Source: Bog-159 sp049516155
GTDB taxonomy: Bacteria; Acidobacteriota; Terriglobia; Bryobacterales; Bryobacteraceae
Length of the DNA stretch: 64,000 nucleotides
Direction: 5' to 3'
Assembly (NCBI GenBank): GCA_049516155.1
Contig: JBEKTJ010000014.1
Location: 1 to 64,000 of the forward strand
Under the pieces are notes generated by a model. That model was given only the letters and a program-made list of their open reading frames with translations, had not been told where the DNA came from and searched no databases. Both the position numbers and the translations under genes were made by a program. Positions 25,268 to 34,266 of the stretch are shown here, in pieces. Every line of letters begins with the position of its first letter. Within the stretch, counting starts at the first letter, position 1.

Positions 25268-27676
25268 ATGTGGAACGACATTCGCTACGCTTTCCGGACC
25301 CTGCTCCGCGAGCGGGGTTTTGCATCCATGGCCGTGCTGAGCCTGGCCGTGGGTATCGGCGCCAATACCGCCATCTTTTCGGTGGTGAACGGCGTGTTGC
25401 TGCGCCCGTTGCCGTACCGCGATCCGGAGCGGCTGATTACGATTCGCGAAGTGGTGCCCAAGCTGGCGCACCTGTATCCCAGCCTGCCGGTCAACTTCAG
25501 CCATTATTACGAATGGCGCCAGCGCGCGACGGCCCTGGAATCGGTCGCCATCATGCAAACGTCCGCGCCGACTCTTACGGGCGCGGGAGAGCCTGAACTG
25601 CTGAATGGCGCTGTGGTCTCCGCCAGCGTCTTCCGGGTTCTACGCATCGACCCGCAATTGGGTCGCGGATTCCTGGACCAGGAAGATCCGGAGGGGCACA
25701 ACCAAGTAGCGGTCATTTCCGACTCGCTTTGGAAGCGGCGGTTCGGCGCCAACCCCGGGATCGTCGGCCGGAAGATCACGCTGAACGGCCTGCCGCACGT
25801 AGTGGTCGGAGTCTTGCCGCCCGGATTCAGGTTCCCGGATCGCAAGTCTTGGGGCACTAAAACGGACGTGTTCCAGCCGCTGGGCTACTCAAAGGACGAT
25901 TTCGAAGAAATTACCGGCGATTACAACTGGACGGCCATCGCGCGCTTGCGGCCGGGCGTGAGTCCGCTGAAAGCCGTTGCGGAACTCAACGTGATCCAGG
26001 CTGATATCTCCAAGCGGATCCCCGAGAAGATGGACCTGCACGCCGAAGTGTCTTCGCTGCAGGAAAATATCGTAGGGCAAACGCGCCGCGGATTGCTGGT
26101 GCTGCTCGCCGCCGTGGGCATGGTTCTGCTGATCCTGTGCGCGAACCTGGCAAATCTTTCGCTGGCGCGCGCCGCCGGCCGCGCGCGCGAATCGGCTATC
26201 CGCACGGCTCTGGGAGCGGGCCGCGCGCAGCTTGTGCGTCAGGCTTTGACCGAGAGCTTGGTGCTTGCGCTGGCGGGCGGCGCTCTCGGGATCGCTCTGG
26301 CGGTTGGGGGTGTAGAGCTTCTGGTCGGCGGGGCGCCGCTGGATCTGCCGCGCCTGAACGAGGTTGCCCTGGACGGGCGCGTGATGGGTTTCGCCCTGCT
26401 GGTTTCGATCGTCACAGGCTTGGTGTTCGGCATCCTGCCAGCGCTGCACGGCGCCTCGGCGGATCCGCAGGAAGCGCTGAAGTCGGGCAATTACACGAAT
26501 ACCGAGGGACGGCGCGGAGTGCGGCTGCGTGGCGTGTTGGTGGGAGTGGAGGCGGCCCTCAGCGCGGTGCTGTTGATTACCGCCGGCCTGCTGATGACCA
26601 GCTTCGTGCGGCTGATGCACGTGGACATAGGCTTCGACATCGAGCGGGTATTGGCGGTGCGCGTCAAGGTACCCCCTACCAAGTACGCTGAGGCAGCGCA
26701 GCAGGCCGCGTTTTTCGATCGCCTCCTGGAGAAGACGAGACGGCTGCCTGGAGTACTCTCTGCCAGCCTGGTCTCCGCGCTTCCGTTGCAAGGCGAGACT
26801 TGGCTCGACCTGGCCGCCGCCGAAGGCGACCCGGGTCCGATGTTCGAACGGCCGATGGTCAACGTGCGATTTGTGAGTCCGGACTATTTCAGAACCCTGC
26901 GCATCCCGTTCCGCGAGGGGCGGCCATTCGACGATGGCCAGCGCAATCGCCGGGTAGTGATCGTTTCGCAGGGAACCGCGCGGCGGTTGTGGCCGGGCCG
27001 GAGCGCGATGGGACGCCGCATGCAACACAACGACAAGGTGGAGGAAGTGGTCGGGGTGACGGCAGACATTCGTAGCACCAGCCTGGACCGGGAACCGGCG
27101 TTGATGGTTTACGTTCCGTATTGGCAGCGCCCGCGGCTGGCAGCGTCGCTGCTGGTTCGCACCGCGATGGACCCGCGCGGTATTTCGGCGGGAATCCGCG
27201 AAGCGATCCACCAGGTCGACCCGGATGTGCCGGTTCCCGAGATGCGGACGTTGCGGGAAGTGATGTCGGAATCGGTGGCGCAGCGGCGTTTCCAAATGCT
27301 GCTGGTCGTGCTATTCGCCGCCGCCGCGCTGGCTCTGGCCGGCTTCGGTATTTACGGCGTGGTTTCGTATTCGGTGGCGCGCCGCCGCACGGAGATGGGC
27401 ATCCGCATGGCTTTGGGCGCGGGCATGGCCGGCCTGCAGCGGATGGTGCTGTGGCAGGGGATTCGCCCGGTCGCGGCGGGGCTGGCCGTGGGCATCGCGG
27501 CCGCGTTGGCGGCCGGCCGGATATTGAACGGCATGCTGTTCCAGGTGAGCGCGCGGGATCCCCTGACCATCGGCGGAGTGTCACTGGTGCTGTTGGCGGT
27601 GTCGGTAGTGGCGGCGCTAGGGCCGGCGCGGCGGGCGACGCGCGTGGATCCGATGAAGGCGCTGCGGTGTGAGTGA
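25268..27676 (+). CDS. MacB/FtsX-type orphan ABC permease (ADOP-like)
   Basis: An 802-residue membrane protein. The N-terminus MWNDIRYAFRTLLRERGFASMAVLSLAVGIGANTAIFSVVNGVLLRPLPY is the signature of the duplicated permeases abundant in Acidobacteria. A MacB-like periplasmic domain follows (about 60-260), then an FtsX domain with three helices around VLLAAVGMVLLILCANLANLSLARA. A second periplasmic domain and a second FtsX domain (SYSVARRRTEMGIRMALGAG, about 695-715) complete the protein. No ATPase gene is adjacent, hence 'orphan'. The role is export or signalling across the envelope; the substrate is unknown. Confidence 0.9.
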   Translation: MWNDIRYAFRTLLRERGFASMAVLSLAVGIGANTAIFSVVNGVLLRPLPYRDPERLITIREVVPKLAHLYPSLPVNFSHYYEWRQRATALESVAIMQTSAPTLTGAGEPELLNGAVVSASVFRVLRIDPQLGRGFLDQEDPEGHNQVAVISDSLWKRRFGANPGIVGRKITLNGLPHVVVGVLPPGFRFPDRKSWGTKTDVFQPLGYSKDDFEEITGDYNWTAIARLRPGVSPLKAVAELNVIQADISKRIPEKMDLHAEVSSLQENIVGQTRRGLLVLLAAVGMVLLILCANLANLSLARAAGRARESAIRTALGAGRAQLVRQALTESLVLALAGGALGIALAVGGVELLVGGAPLDLPRLNEVALDGRVMGFALLVSIVTGLVFGILPALHGASADPQEALKSGNYTNTEGRRGVRLRGVLVGVEAALSAVLLITAGLLMTSFVRLMHVDIGFDIERVLAVRVKVPPTKYAEAAQQAAFFDRLLEKTRRLPGVLSASLVSALPLQGETWLDLAAAEGDPGPMFERPMVNVRFVSPDYFRTLRIPFREGRPFDDGQRNRRVVIVSQGTARRLWPGRSAMGRRMQHNDKVEEVVGVTADIRSTSLDREPALMVYVPYWQRPRLAASLLVRTAMDPRGISAGIREAIHQVDPDVPVPEMRTLREVMSESVAQRRFQMLLVVLFAAAALALAGFGIYGVVSYSVARRRTEMGIRMALGAGMAGLQRMVLWQGIRPVAAGLAVGIAAALAAGRILNGMLFQVSARDPLTIGGVSLVLLAVSVVAALGPARRATRVDPMKALRCE

Positions 27677-27810
27677 GAAGAAGAGAAGACAGAAGTCAGG
27701 AGACAGAAGAAAGAAGTCAGAAGTCAGGAGACAGGAGTCGGAAGTAAGTCGCGCGCATCGCGGCAGTGGGTCGGCTGCTATTCTGACTTCTGACTCCTGT
27801 CTTCTTTCTT
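27677..27810. repeat. AGAAGTCAG direct repeats with an inverted arm between convergent genes
   Basis: Directly after the permease stop, GAAGTCAG/GAGACAG-type units occur in tandem (27689-27745). Positions 27782-27810 carry the reverse complement (CTGACTTCTGACTCCTGTC...), so the transcript could fold into a long imperfect hairpin. It ends 10 nt before the stop of the minus-strand secretin gene and probably works as a shared terminator for both genes. Confidence 0.7.
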
Positions 27811-27819
27811 AATCCGTTT

Positions 27820-29445
27820 TCACAACGGCGTTAACGGCCGTACTTCCGCGCCCATCCGAAAAACGTGCGTCAATGAATTGTCCGGCGGCGGAGTCAACAG
27901 TGTGGGCCGCAGCAGGATCAGGACCCGATCGAAGCTCTTATTGTGCGTGACGTTGCTGGTCAGCGGCCCTATTAGCGGAATTCCGGCCAGCCCCGCAATG
28001 CCTGCAATACTGCGGGCATCTTCATCGTCGACCAGTCCGGCCACCACCGCCCATTCCCCCATCTTGAGTGTCACGTCCGACTTCATGGACCGGTTGGAGA
28101 TGATCGGAATATTGTTCACCGACGCGCCGCCCAGCACCTTGAATTCGGCCTCTATCGAAAGCGTCACTTCGTCCGTGCCATGCACGTGAGGAGTGGCCTT
28201 CAGCGAAAGGCCCAGATCCTCAAAGGTGAAGGAAGGCGGCGGCTGGTAAGTACTCGACCCAATGGGGCCGGATGTGTTGCTGACGCCGCTGGTGCCCACA
28301 AAAGCGCCGGTCAGGATGGGGTACTTCTGGCCGACTTTGATGGTGGCCGGCTGGCCATCCACGGAGCGCGCGCTGGCTTGCAGCAGTGTGCGGCTGTCGG
28401 ACTTGGTCAGAGATGCCACCAACTCCACGTTCGCCACGCCGATTCCAATCAGGGCCGGACCCGCGCCGAAGCGCAGCATGCCGGAAATGTTCTGCGCAAG
28501 CTGCGGCACGTTCTGCATAAAGGTGCTGAAAGAGGACAGCGGGAACGAACTTTGCAGAGGCAGCCCGTAGTTCAGGTCGCTGGTCTTCGTCACCTCCACG
28601 AACTCCATTTCCACCAGGACCTCCGCGCGGGGATGCAGCAGATCGTGGAAGAGTTGCTGCGCCGCCAGGACCTTCGAGACGGCATCCCGCATCAACACCA
28701 TATTGGCGTGACTATCCCAAGCTACTTTCTGTATGCCGCAAGCCTGTTGCACCGCGGTGACCATGGCGGTTAAATCCTGCTGCGTGGTCGGCTCGGGCAG
28801 CGGAATGATCACAGCCGCATAGGGCTCCTCTTCTTTCCGCTTTTGTGCGGTGTCTTTTACCACCATGAAGAGGCGATCGGAGATGGGCACCAAAAAGGAA
28901 CTGGTGACAGCCTCCAACGCATGCAAAGCTTCGCGGTAATCCACCTGGTCCATCTGAAAGCGGATGGTTTGGGTGGGGTGGTAGTCGCCATCGAAAACAC
29001 AATCCAGCCCGTAGGCGTGCGCCACCGTTTCGAACACAGTCTTGATGTCGGCCCGCAGGTCGAAGTCCTTGAGAATCGGCGCGGCGTTCAGTTTGGTTGG
29101 AGGCAGGGGCTTGCGCGCCTCCGCCAAGTCCAGCGCCGTGACGGCCGGCAGCGTCTGTTGATCCGGCTCGGGCGCGGAGTCGTCCACGTCCGGCGCCGCC
29201 TGCGGCATTACTTTGGATTCTAGCGCGGCCTGCGTCTGCAAAGCCAAAGTGTGCGACCAATATAGGTGGTTGTCCGGTTCCAGCGCAGCCGCCTCGGAAT
29301 ATAACAAATAGGCGCGCGCGATCTGGCCCGCTTTCTCGGCCTTGCGCGCCTGTCTGTAAAGCTTGGAGGCTTCCGAGGCCCACACGCTGGTGGCCAGCGC
29401 CAGAGCCAGCAGAATGGGAAATACCCGCACAAACGATTGACGCAA
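27820..29445 (-). CDS. Secretin-like outer membrane protein (type II/III secretion, PilQ/GspD family)
   Basis: I choose TTG 29445, which begins a good signal peptide (RQSFVRVFPILLALALATSVWA); the longer frame to 29568 overlaps the divergent MscS gene. The 541-residue protein has a short helical repeat region (KLYRQARKAEKAGQIARAYLLYSEAAALEPDN), an N-domain region (about 130-290, with a STN-like DLRADIKTVFETVAHAYGLDCVFD), and a C-terminal secretin domain with VGQKYPILTGAF, FEDLGLSLKATPHV, NRSMKSDVTLKMGEWAVVAGL and GIAGLAGIPLIG. No other secretion or pilus genes lie nearby, so it is an orphan in this window. Confidence 0.85.
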   Translation of the reverse strand: MRQSFVRVFPILLALALATSVWASEASKLYRQARKAEKAGQIARAYLLYSEAAALEPDNHLYWSHTLALQTQAALESKVMPQAAPDVDDSAPEPDQQTLPAVTALDLAEARKPLPPTKLNAAPILKDFDLRADIKTVFETVAHAYGLDCVFDGDYHPTQTIRFQMDQVDYREALHALEAVTSSFLVPISDRLFMVVKDTAQKRKEEEPYAAVIIPLPEPTTQQDLTAMVTAVQQACGIQKVAWDSHANMVLMRDAVSKVLAAQQLFHDLLHPRAEVLVEMEFVEVTKTSDLNYGLPLQSSFPLSSFSTFMQNVPQLAQNISGMLRFGAGPALIGIGVANVELVASLTKSDSRTLLQASARSVDGQPATIKVGQKYPILTGAFVGTSGVSNTSGPIGSSTYQPPPSFTFEDLGLSLKATPHVHGTDEVTLSIEAEFKVLGGASVNNIPIISNRSMKSDVTLKMGEWAVVAGLVDDEDARSIAGIAGLAGIPLIGPLTSNVTHNKSFDRVLILLRPTLLTPPPDNSLTHVFRMGAEVRPLTPL

Positions 29446-29532
29446 TATACGCTCGCCGCGTGCAGGCTGCGTGCAAACGGGGCGGGCGGCCACGCTGGGT
29501 ACAGCGCGTGCGGAACAAAGTGCGCGCGCGGT

Positions 29533-29538
29533 TATGAT
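29533..29538 (+). promoter_or_regulatory. Candidate -10 element for the MscS gene
   Basis: TATGAT lies 11 nt before the ATG at 29550, within the 104-nt gap between divergent genes. No convincing -35 hexamer was found. The short distance leaves a leader of only a few bases. Confidence 0.35.
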
Positions 29539-29549
29539 GGAAGCTGTAC

Positions 29550-30620
29550 ATGACGGGAATGCCCGCATTTGAACACTTTTTGTCGCTGCACTGGGGGCAA
29601 CTGATCGTTCCTGTTTGCGTGCTGGCGCTAACCCTGGCGGCCGGCTACGCAGCCAAGCGCGTGATGATGCACCTCCTGCGCCCTTGGGTGGCGCGCAGCA
29701 AAGGTCCGTCCGCCCAGTTCGCCATCGATGCCGTGCGGGGTCCGTTTATGATCTGGGTGCTGATCCTGGGCACGCACTTGGCGATGCAATCGTCGGACCT
29801 GCACCCAAAGGCGACGCTGTGGATCGGGCGGGCGTTGCTGGCGCTGTGGATCCTCTCGCTCACCTTCATCAGCGCCCGCCTGGCGGGCGCGCTCATCAGA
29901 TTCCATGGCAGTGGTATTCCGGGAGCGCTGCCCGTTACCACGCTGACGCAAACGCTCGCGCAACTCGCCGTCGTGATTCTGGGGCTGTTGGTGCTGCTGA
30001 ACCTGTGGGGCATCTCCATCACGCCGATCCTGACCGCCCTCGGTGTCGGCGGCTTGGCCGTGGCGCTGGCGCTGCAAGATACTCTATCAAACCTGTTCGC
30101 TGGGTTCTATGTGGCAATCGCTCGCCAAGTGCGGCTGGGCGATTATATTCGCCTCAACACCGGCGAAGAAGGCTATGTCACCGATATCGGCTGGCGCAGC
30201 ACTACGGTCCGGGCGCTGGCCAATAACATGATCATCATTCCGAATAGCAAGCTGGGCCAGGCCGTCGTAACTAACTTCTACCTGCCCGAAAAGCGCGTGG
30301 GGGTATCCATTCAAATCGGCGTGGGTTACGACTGCGATCCCGACCAGATCGAGCGGGTTCTGCTCGAAGAAGCACGGACCGCAGCGGGCGAAGTACCGGG
30401 CATGCTGGCCGAGCCGGCGCCCGCCGTAACCTTCGATCCCGGTTTCGGCGATTGGTCGCTAGGCTTCACACTCGGATATAGCGTGCAGGAATTTAACGAT
30501 CAGTTCCGTGTGCGCCACGAGCTGCGGAAACGCATCTTGAAGCGGCTGCGACAGGAGAAGATCGACATGCCATTTCCCACCCGCACCATTTATGTGCACG
30601 GCCAGGACGACTCCCGATGA
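29550..30620 (+). CDS. Mechanosensitive ion channel, MscS family
   Basis: The 356-residue protein has four to five transmembrane helices. The last is the pore helix GISITPILTALGVGGLAVALALQDTLSNLFAGFYVAIARQ, a strong MscS match, followed by the beta domain (VRLGDYIRL...EGYVTDIGWRSTTVRALANNMIIIPNSKL) and the C-terminal alpha/beta domain. It opens under membrane tension to relieve hypo-osmotic shock. It overlaps the next gene by 4 nt (ATGA), so the two are probably translated together. Confidence 0.93.
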   Translation: MTGMPAFEHFLSLHWGQLIVPVCVLALTLAAGYAAKRVMMHLLRPWVARSKGPSAQFAIDAVRGPFMIWVLILGTHLAMQSSDLHPKATLWIGRALLALWILSLTFISARLAGALIRFHGSGIPGALPVTTLTQTLAQLAVVILGLLVLLNLWGISITPILTALGVGGLAVALALQDTLSNLFAGFYVAIARQVRLGDYIRLNTGEEGYVTDIGWRSTTVRALANNMIIIPNSKLGQAVVTNFYLPEKRVGVSIQIGVGYDCDPDQIERVLLEEARTAAGEVPGMLAEPAPAVTFDPGFGDWSLGFTLGYSVQEFNDQFRVRHELRKRILKRLRQEKIDMPFPTRTIYVHGQDDSR

Positions 30621-31402
30621 GACTGGCCGCCGCATGGGTCTTATGCGGTTTCTGGGTTTCCGGAGCGCTGGCGATAGAGCTAAAGCCGGAAACCGTCCAG
30701 GCATTTGACCGGTACATTCGCGAGACGGAGGCTCGCCAGGATCAACGACTGCGTCCGGGCGGCAAGTTTCTATGGGTGGATGAGCGGCCGGGGCAAGCGG
30801 CGCAAGTGCGCCAAGGTCAACTGGCCATCGAGAATCGCGGAGAGCGGGATACCCTCGCGGTCCCGGGCGGCTTGATCCACGATTGGTTCGGCGCGGTATT
30901 CGTTCCTGGGGTCACGCTGGCGAAGACCCTCGCGCTAGTCCAGGATTACGGGCGCAATCAAGACAACTACAAGCCTGAAGTGCTGGCCTCCCGTTTGGTC
31001 AGCCGCACCGGAAACGACTTCCATGTATATATGCGGCTGATGAAGCAGCGGGTCGTTACGGTAATCCTGGACACCGAATACGACGTGCGCTACTTTCCGC
31101 TGGATGGGGATCGCTGCTATAGCCGCGCCTATAGCACGCGCATCGCGCAAGTGGAGAATGCCGGCAAACCCGACGAGCGCACTTTACCGTCGGGCAAGGA
31201 CGATGGCTTTCTGTGGCGGTTGTACTCCTATTGGAGATTCCAGGAGCGCGATGGCGGCGTATATGTGGAATGCGAAGCCATCTCGCTGACGCGCGGCATA
31301 CCGGCTGGACTGGGCTGGCTGATTGAGCCGATCGTTACGACTCTGCCGCGCGAATCGCTGGCGAACACTTTGCAGGAAACGCGGGCGGCATTGCTGAAGT
31401 AG
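30617..31402 (+). CDS. Secreted protein of unknown function
   Basis: A 261-residue protein with a signal peptide (MRLAAAWVLCGFWVSGALA). The mature part has an acidic helix (ETVQAFDRYIRETEARQDQRL), then GLIHDWFGAVFVPGVTLAKTLALVQDYGRN and an alternating strand region (VRYFPLDGDRCYSRAYSTRIAQV) ending in a helix. The overall pattern suggests a START/polyketide-cyclase-like fold, but no firm family. It is translationally coupled to the MscS gene upstream. Confidence 0.8.
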   Translation: MRLAAAWVLCGFWVSGALAIELKPETVQAFDRYIRETEARQDQRLRPGGKFLWVDERPGQAAQVRQGQLAIENRGERDTLAVPGGLIHDWFGAVFVPGVTLAKTLALVQDYGRNQDNYKPEVLASRLVSRTGNDFHVYMRLMKQRVVTVILDTEYDVRYFPLDGDRCYSRAYSTRIAQVENAGKPDERTLPSGKDDGFLWRLYSYWRFQERDGGVYVECEAISLTRGIPAGLGWLIEPIVTTLPRESLANTLQETRAALLK

Positions 31403-31413
31403 GCTGTAAGAGG

Positions 31414-31728
31414 TTAAGGCCGGACTAAGCTGCGCTGCTCCTCGATCCGTTCCACGCGACGCGTCAACTGCGAAATATCCGTATGGAAATCGAGGCGCAG
31501 TTCGGCAAAACCCTGGCGCGTCTCCGCGCGCAACGCTTCAACTTGAGCGCTCAGCTTCTTGTCGATGCCCTCAATCTGTGCGCTCAGCTTCTTGTCGACG
31601 CCCTCGATCTGTGCGCTCAGCGCCTTGGTGTTCAGCCAAGCGGTAAAAACGACCACGAGCAGACTGCCGAACAGCGCCAGAATCGTGGGCATCCAGATTT
31701 GCACTTGCGCCGGCATGATCAACCACAT
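31414..31728 (-). CDS. Small membrane-anchored coiled-coil protein
   Basis: The 104-residue protein has one N-terminal transmembrane helix (IWMPTILALFGSLLVVVFTAWL, about 11-32). A coiled coil follows with three copies of an 11-residue unit (LSAQIEGVDKK, LSAQIEGIDKK, LSAQVEALRAE), then LRLDFHTDISQLTRRVERIEEQ. An 11-residue period suggests a right-handed hendecad coil. Function is unknown. It is divergent from lexA, with its start 78 nt from the lexA start. Confidence 0.7.
   Translation of the reverse strand: MWLIMPAQVQIWMPTILALFGSLLVVVFTAWLNTKALSAQIEGVDKKLSAQIEGIDKKLSAQVEALRAETRQGFAELRLDFHTDISQLTRRVERIEEQRSLVRP
31547..31622. repeat. 33-bp tandem repeat in the coiled-coil gene
   Basis: The unit beginning GCGCTCAGCTTCTTGTCGA recurs with a period of 33 bp at 31547, 31580 and, partly, 31613. 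It encodes the 11-residue coil unit. Confidence 0.85.
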
Positions 31729-31752
31729 TATACGCTAATTTCTTGCGCCCTC

Positions 31753-31781
31753 TTGCATTTCCCTTTTTCTTCGCCCACAAT
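31753..31781 (+). promoter_or_regulatory. Candidate lexA promoter
   Basis: TTGCAT (31753-31758), a 17-nt spacer and CACAAT (31776-31781) precede lexA by 24 nt. The Shine-Dalgarno sequence GGGAGG lies at 31790-31795. I saw no clear palindromic LexA box in this stretch. Confidence 0.55.
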
Positions 31782-31805
31782 AGGCAGAAGGGAGGAATTG
31801 ATCGG

Positions 31806-32432
31806 ATGGCCCTAACCCGCCGCCAAAAGCAAGTGCTCGATCTGATTGCGAAATTCGTCGACGATAACGGCTACAGCCCCAGCTATGAAGAACTGGCGCA
31901 AGGCCTGAACCTGGCTTCGCTGGCCACCGTCCACAAACACATCTCAGCGCTGACCGGTAAGAATTATCTGAAGCGCGGCTTCAACCAGAGCCGCTCACTG
32001 GAGCTCGGCCCGAAGTACGTGCAAGAGAACCGCCGCCATCGGGAGGCCGCGGCGCTCGAGATTCCGCTGCTCGGGCGCATCGCCGCCGGATTACCCGTGG
32101 AGTCGGTCGAGCAGCACGCCACCCTCAGCTTCGCCGATTTTGTGGGACACCCCGGCACCTTCGCACTGGAAGTGCGCGGAGAATCGATGATTGGCGATCA
32201 CATCTGCGACGGAGACATGGTGCTGCTCGAGCGCGCAACCGAAGTGCGCGACGGCGAAATCGTGGTAGCACTGGTCGACGGCGCGGAAACCACGCTCAAG
32301 CGTTTTTACCGCGAACCCGGAGGCAAAGTCCGGCTGCAGCCCGCCAACCCCGCCCTACAGCCGATCATTGTGCCGGCCGCGGACGTCCAGATACAGGGGC
32401 GCCTTCTAGCCGTCCTGCGTAAATATAAGTAA
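31806..32432 (+). CDS. lexA: LexA repressor of the SOS response
   Basis: ATG 31806 is preceded by GGGAGG, and the family N-terminus follows (MALTRRQKQVLDLIAKFVDDNGYSPSYEELA), so the open frame upstream is not used. The 208-residue protein has the winged-helix N-domain (1-65). Its self-cleavage site is Ala94-Gly95 in GRIAAGLPVE, with catalytic Ser127 (RGESMIGD) and Lys165 (ETTLKRFY). RecA filaments trigger its autocleavage, releasing DNA-repair genes. All key residues are intact. Confidence 0.95.
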   Translation: MALTRRQKQVLDLIAKFVDDNGYSPSYEELAQGLNLASLATVHKHISALTGKNYLKRGFNQSRSLELGPKYVQENRRHREAAALEIPLLGRIAAGLPVESVEQHATLSFADFVGHPGTFALEVRGESMIGDHICDGDMVLLERATEVRDGEIVVALVDGAETTLKRFYREPGGKVRLQPANPALQPIIVPAADVQIQGRLLAVLRKYK

Positions 32433-32466
32433 CTTGACTTATCGCGTGAGCAAACCGGCCTTGGGC

Positions 32467-32763
32467 TTAGTTTGCGACTGACATGGTCAGGCTGGCGCGT
32501 AACTCTTGTTCGGCGCGCAGCCAGTCGTCTTCGGAAGAGCCGCCTTGATAACCGCGCGACTCCCAATACGAATACGCTAGTTGAGCTATGTCGTCGAACG
32601 CCAGATCGTGTGCCGGGGCTGCTGCCGCGGACGAGGGTGCTAAGGCACTCTCGGACGTTACAGCGGAGTTCCGATGCTGTCGTCTCACCGTACTCTTTGC
32701 GCGCGCCGGAGCGGCGCCGGAAGCTGATGCGGACGCGGAGCTAGTACTTCTTTTTGTAGCCAT
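32467..32763 (-). CDS. DUF2934-type small protein
   Basis: Using the ATG at 32763 (MATKRSTSSASAS), the product has 98 residues. A long Ala/Ser/Lys-rich disordered N-terminus precedes a C-terminal DUF2934 motif: DDIAQLAYSYWESRGYQGGSSEDDWLRAEQEL. The family is widespread in Acidobacteria and Proteobacteria and has no known function. An alternative ATG at 32793 would add ten residues. Confidence 0.75.
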   Translation of the reverse strand: MATKRSTSSASASASGAAPARAKSTVRRQHRNSAVTSESALAPSSAAAAPAHDLAFDDIAQLAYSYWESRGYQGGSSEDDWLRAEQELRASLTMSVAN

Positions 32764-32967
32764 ACAAAGTATTTTCTCCCTAAAGAACTTCAAAAACTGG
32801 ATTCCCTAATTTTACCAGACTTCACCACGCGCGCCGTAAAAAGTTTTTATCAATTCCATCACATTTTTTCGAGAACGGTGACGTTTCGGACCACCCGCCA
32901 GAAAGGGTGTCTCAACCGCTCTGCCAACGATCTGTATTGCTCTACAGTGAGGTATATTAATGTCAGA

Positions 32968-34266
32968 GTGCGATCGCGATTGGCAAGCCTGATTCTGCTG
33001 GCGCTGACGGCGGCGGGATCGAAGGCCGAGGCGCCCCGGGTGCTGGCCGTGGACCTGGATGGCATGATCCATCCGGTGACCACCGAAGTACTGTCGCGCG
33101 CAATCAAACAAGCCAAACAAGAAAACGCCACGCTATTGCTGGTGCGCGTGAATACGCCCGGCGGCCTCATGGACGCCATGCGTGAATCCATCGAAGAGAT
33201 CGTCGCCGCTCCCATGCCCGTAGTGACATACGTCGCGCCCAGCGGCGCGCGGGCGGCCTCCGCGGGATTCTTCATTCTGGAGGCGGGCGACGTTGCGGCG
33301 ATGTCTCCCGGCACCAATACGGGCGCGGCGCATCCCGTGATGATCGGCGGCGAGATGGATGCGGTCATGAAGCAGAAAGTCGAGAACGACGCGGCCGCCT
33401 CTCTGCGCAGCATCGTAAGCAAACGCGGCCGCAACAGCGCGCTCGCCGAGAAAGCCATCCGCGAGAGTCAGTCGTTCACCGAGAAGGAAGCGCTCGACAA
33501 CCACCTGATCGAACTGGTGGCGAACGACGAACGCGATCTGCTCGATAAACTGGATGGGCGCGAGGTCACGCGCCTGGACGGGACCCGCACGGTGTTGCAC
33601 ACGCGCGGCGCCACCATCGAAATTTACGAAAAAAATCTGCGCCAGAAAATCATTTCCGCGATCAGCGATCCCAACCTGGCGCTGGTCCTGCTGGTGCTCG
33701 GCGCGCTGGGCATCTATGTGGAGTTCAGCTCACCGGGTATGATTGTGCCCGGCATTCTGGGAGCGATCCTGGCCCTGTTGGGCCTTTCGGCACTCTCGGT
33801 GCTCCCCATCAACTGGCTGGGTGCGGCGTTGTTACTGCTGGCCTTCGCGCTTTTCGTTCTGGAAGCTAAATTCGCCACGCACGGCGTTCTGGGCGCGGGC
33901 GGGGCGCTATCCATGGTGCTCGGCGCGGTGATGCTGGTCGACGGCCCCGTGCCCGAAATGCGCATTCATCTCTTCACCGCCATAGCGCTGGCGTTGCCCT
34001 TCTCGCTGATCACGATGCTGCTGCTTTCGCTGGTACTGCGCGCGCGCCGCAATAAAGTAGTGACAGGCACGCAGGGCATGATCGGCGAAATCGGCACGGC
34101 CGTCACGCCGCTGGCGCCAGATGGTAAGATCTTCGTCCGCGGCGAATACTGGAATGCCGTATCGCCGGCACAAGTGGCAGCCGGCAGCCGCGTACGCGTT
34201 GTGGCTATTCATCGACTCAAACTCACCGTGGAACCTATCCTGCCCCTGAACGGAGCCTCGACATGA
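32968..34266 (+). CDS. NfeD-family membrane serine protease (ClpP-like)
   Basis: GTG 32968 starts a signal peptide (RSRLASLILLALTAAGSKA); the longer frame upstream to 32878 adds unlikely residues. The 432-residue protein has a ClpP-like protease domain (about 25-220) with LVRVNTPGGLMDAM and the catalytic Ser in GARAASAGFF. Four to five transmembrane helices follow (about 230-345), then a C-terminal OB-fold NfeD domain (GMIGEIGTAVTPLAPDGKIFVRGEYWNAVS). It overlaps the slipin gene by 4 nt, matching the conserved nfeD-stomatin pairing in which the protease acts with or on the partner. Confidence 0.92.
   Translation: MRSRLASLILLALTAAGSKAEAPRVLAVDLDGMIHPVTTEVLSRAIKQAKQENATLLLVRVNTPGGLMDAMRESIEEIVAAPMPVVTYVAPSGARAASAGFFILEAGDVAAMSPGTNTGAAHPVMIGGEMDAVMKQKVENDAAASLRSIVSKRGRNSALAEKAIRESQSFTEKEALDNHLIELVANDERDLLDKLDGREVTRLDGTRTVLHTRGATIEIYEKNLRQKIISAISDPNLALVLLVLGALGIYVEFSSPGMIVPGILGAILALLGLSALSVLPINWLGAALLLLAFALFVLEAKFATHGVLGAGGALSMVLGAVMLVDGPVPEMRIHLFTAIALALPFSLITMLLLSLVLRARRNKVVTGTQGMIGEIGTAVTPLAPDGKIFVRGEYWNAVSPAQVAAGSRVRVVAIHRLKLTVEPILPLNGAST

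Noticed and set aside
25889..27295. 468-residue minus-strand frame in the orphan permease
   Set aside because: It is antisense to a well-supported MacB-like gene and has a His/Gln/Arg-rich composition.
31729..31805. LexA-binding SOS box upstream of lexA
   Set aside because: No palindrome of the known SOS-box types could be seen; a diverged acidobacterial box would need comparative data.
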